Below, in pieces: positions 14,710 to 14,811 of a stretch of DNA of 14,811 nucleotides. How positions within the stretch are numbered: the first letter of the stretch is position 1; each line of letters begins with the position of its first letter. Below the pieces are notes generated by a model. It did no database searches. It was given only the letters and a program-made list of their open reading frames with translations, and was not told where the DNA came from. The position numbers and the translations under genes were made by a program. The stretch covers positions 1 through 14,811 of the forward strand of contig SKLX01000214.1 in assembly GCA_007121375.1 (NCBI GenBank). The letters are read 5' to 3'. Origin of the DNA: Bacillota bacterium (GTDB taxonomy: Bacteria > Bacillota > Dethiobacteria > SKNC01).

Positions 14710-14811
14710 TTGGATAAAAAAGATTTTTGGTCTTCCTTTAAAGTAATCCTGGAAATAGAAGGGGAAAAACGTATATCCGGTAACAACCTCTTTAATTTGC
14801 TTGATAGAATA
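14710..14811 (+). CDS. N-terminal fragment of an unidentified protein (runs off right edge)
   Basis: Thirty-four codons are open from a TTG at 14710 to the window end; the peptide begins MDKKDFWSSFKVILEIEGEK. A purine-rich ribosome binding site GGGGAG at 14698-14703 lies 6 bases before the TTG. It starts 42 bases after the ATPase stop with no terminator between, so it is probably co-transcribed. The residues are hydrophilic with no signal peptide or recognised motif, and I do not assign a function. The TTG is the only start codon near the ribosome binding site. Confidence 0.5.
   Translation, partial: MDKKDFWSSFKVILEIEGEKRISGNNLFNLLDRI

Overview
The window reads as an ordinary chromosomal segment of an anaerobic Firmicute of the class Clostridia. 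The evidence is the gene content (ferredoxin-dependent 2-oxoacid oxidoreductase, hybrid cluster protein, FchA-like folate enzyme, long Firmicutes-type citrate synthase), strong AAGGAGG-type ribosome binding sites, sigma-A-like promoters, TTG starts and mixed AT-rich spacers with moderate-GC genes. I cannot name a genus from the sequence alone. No rRNA, tRNA, CRISPR array, insertion sequence or phage gene is visible.

Layout. 1-62 holds the first 20 codons of a minus-strand gene running off the left edge. 63-862 is a very AT-rich gene-free stretch that ends in a consensus promoter for asparagine synthase (863-2449, +), which is followed by a clear intrinsic terminator. Citrate synthase (2601-3962, -) converges on it. 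A GNAT acetyltransferase (4270-4800, +) converges on a two-gene minus-strand operon for a 2-oxoacid:ferredoxin oxidoreductase (alpha 7375-5675, beta 5682-4834, overlapping by 8 bases). A MATE efflux pump (7595-8983, +) is divergent from that operon. Then, all on the plus strand, come an Rrf2 iron-sulfur regulator (9202-9630), hybrid cluster protein Hcp (9718-11346), a cyclodeaminase/cyclohydrolase (11434-12069), a small cupin (12111-12431), a CopB-type P-type ATPase (12556-14667) and the start of an unidentified gene (14710-14811 and beyond).

How the genes fit together. Citrate synthase, the oxidoreductase and asparagine synthase all touch 2-oxoacid and amino-acid metabolism (oxaloacetate/citrate, 2-oxoacids, aspartate/asparagine), but they lie in separate transcription units. 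Rrf2 followed by hcp is a plausible nitrosative/redox-stress unit: a [Fe-S]-sensing repressor next to an iron-sulfur NO/hydroxylamine-processing enzyme. The ATPase has its own promoter region with an unusual inverted repeat that includes its ribosome binding site. I found no convincing undescribed multi-gene system. The most checkable oddities are that inverted repeat, a missing cluster-ligand cysteine in the oxidoreductase beta subunit, a 15-bp hairpin just upstream of the asnB promoter, and AT-rich palindromes around the Rrf2-hcp genes.
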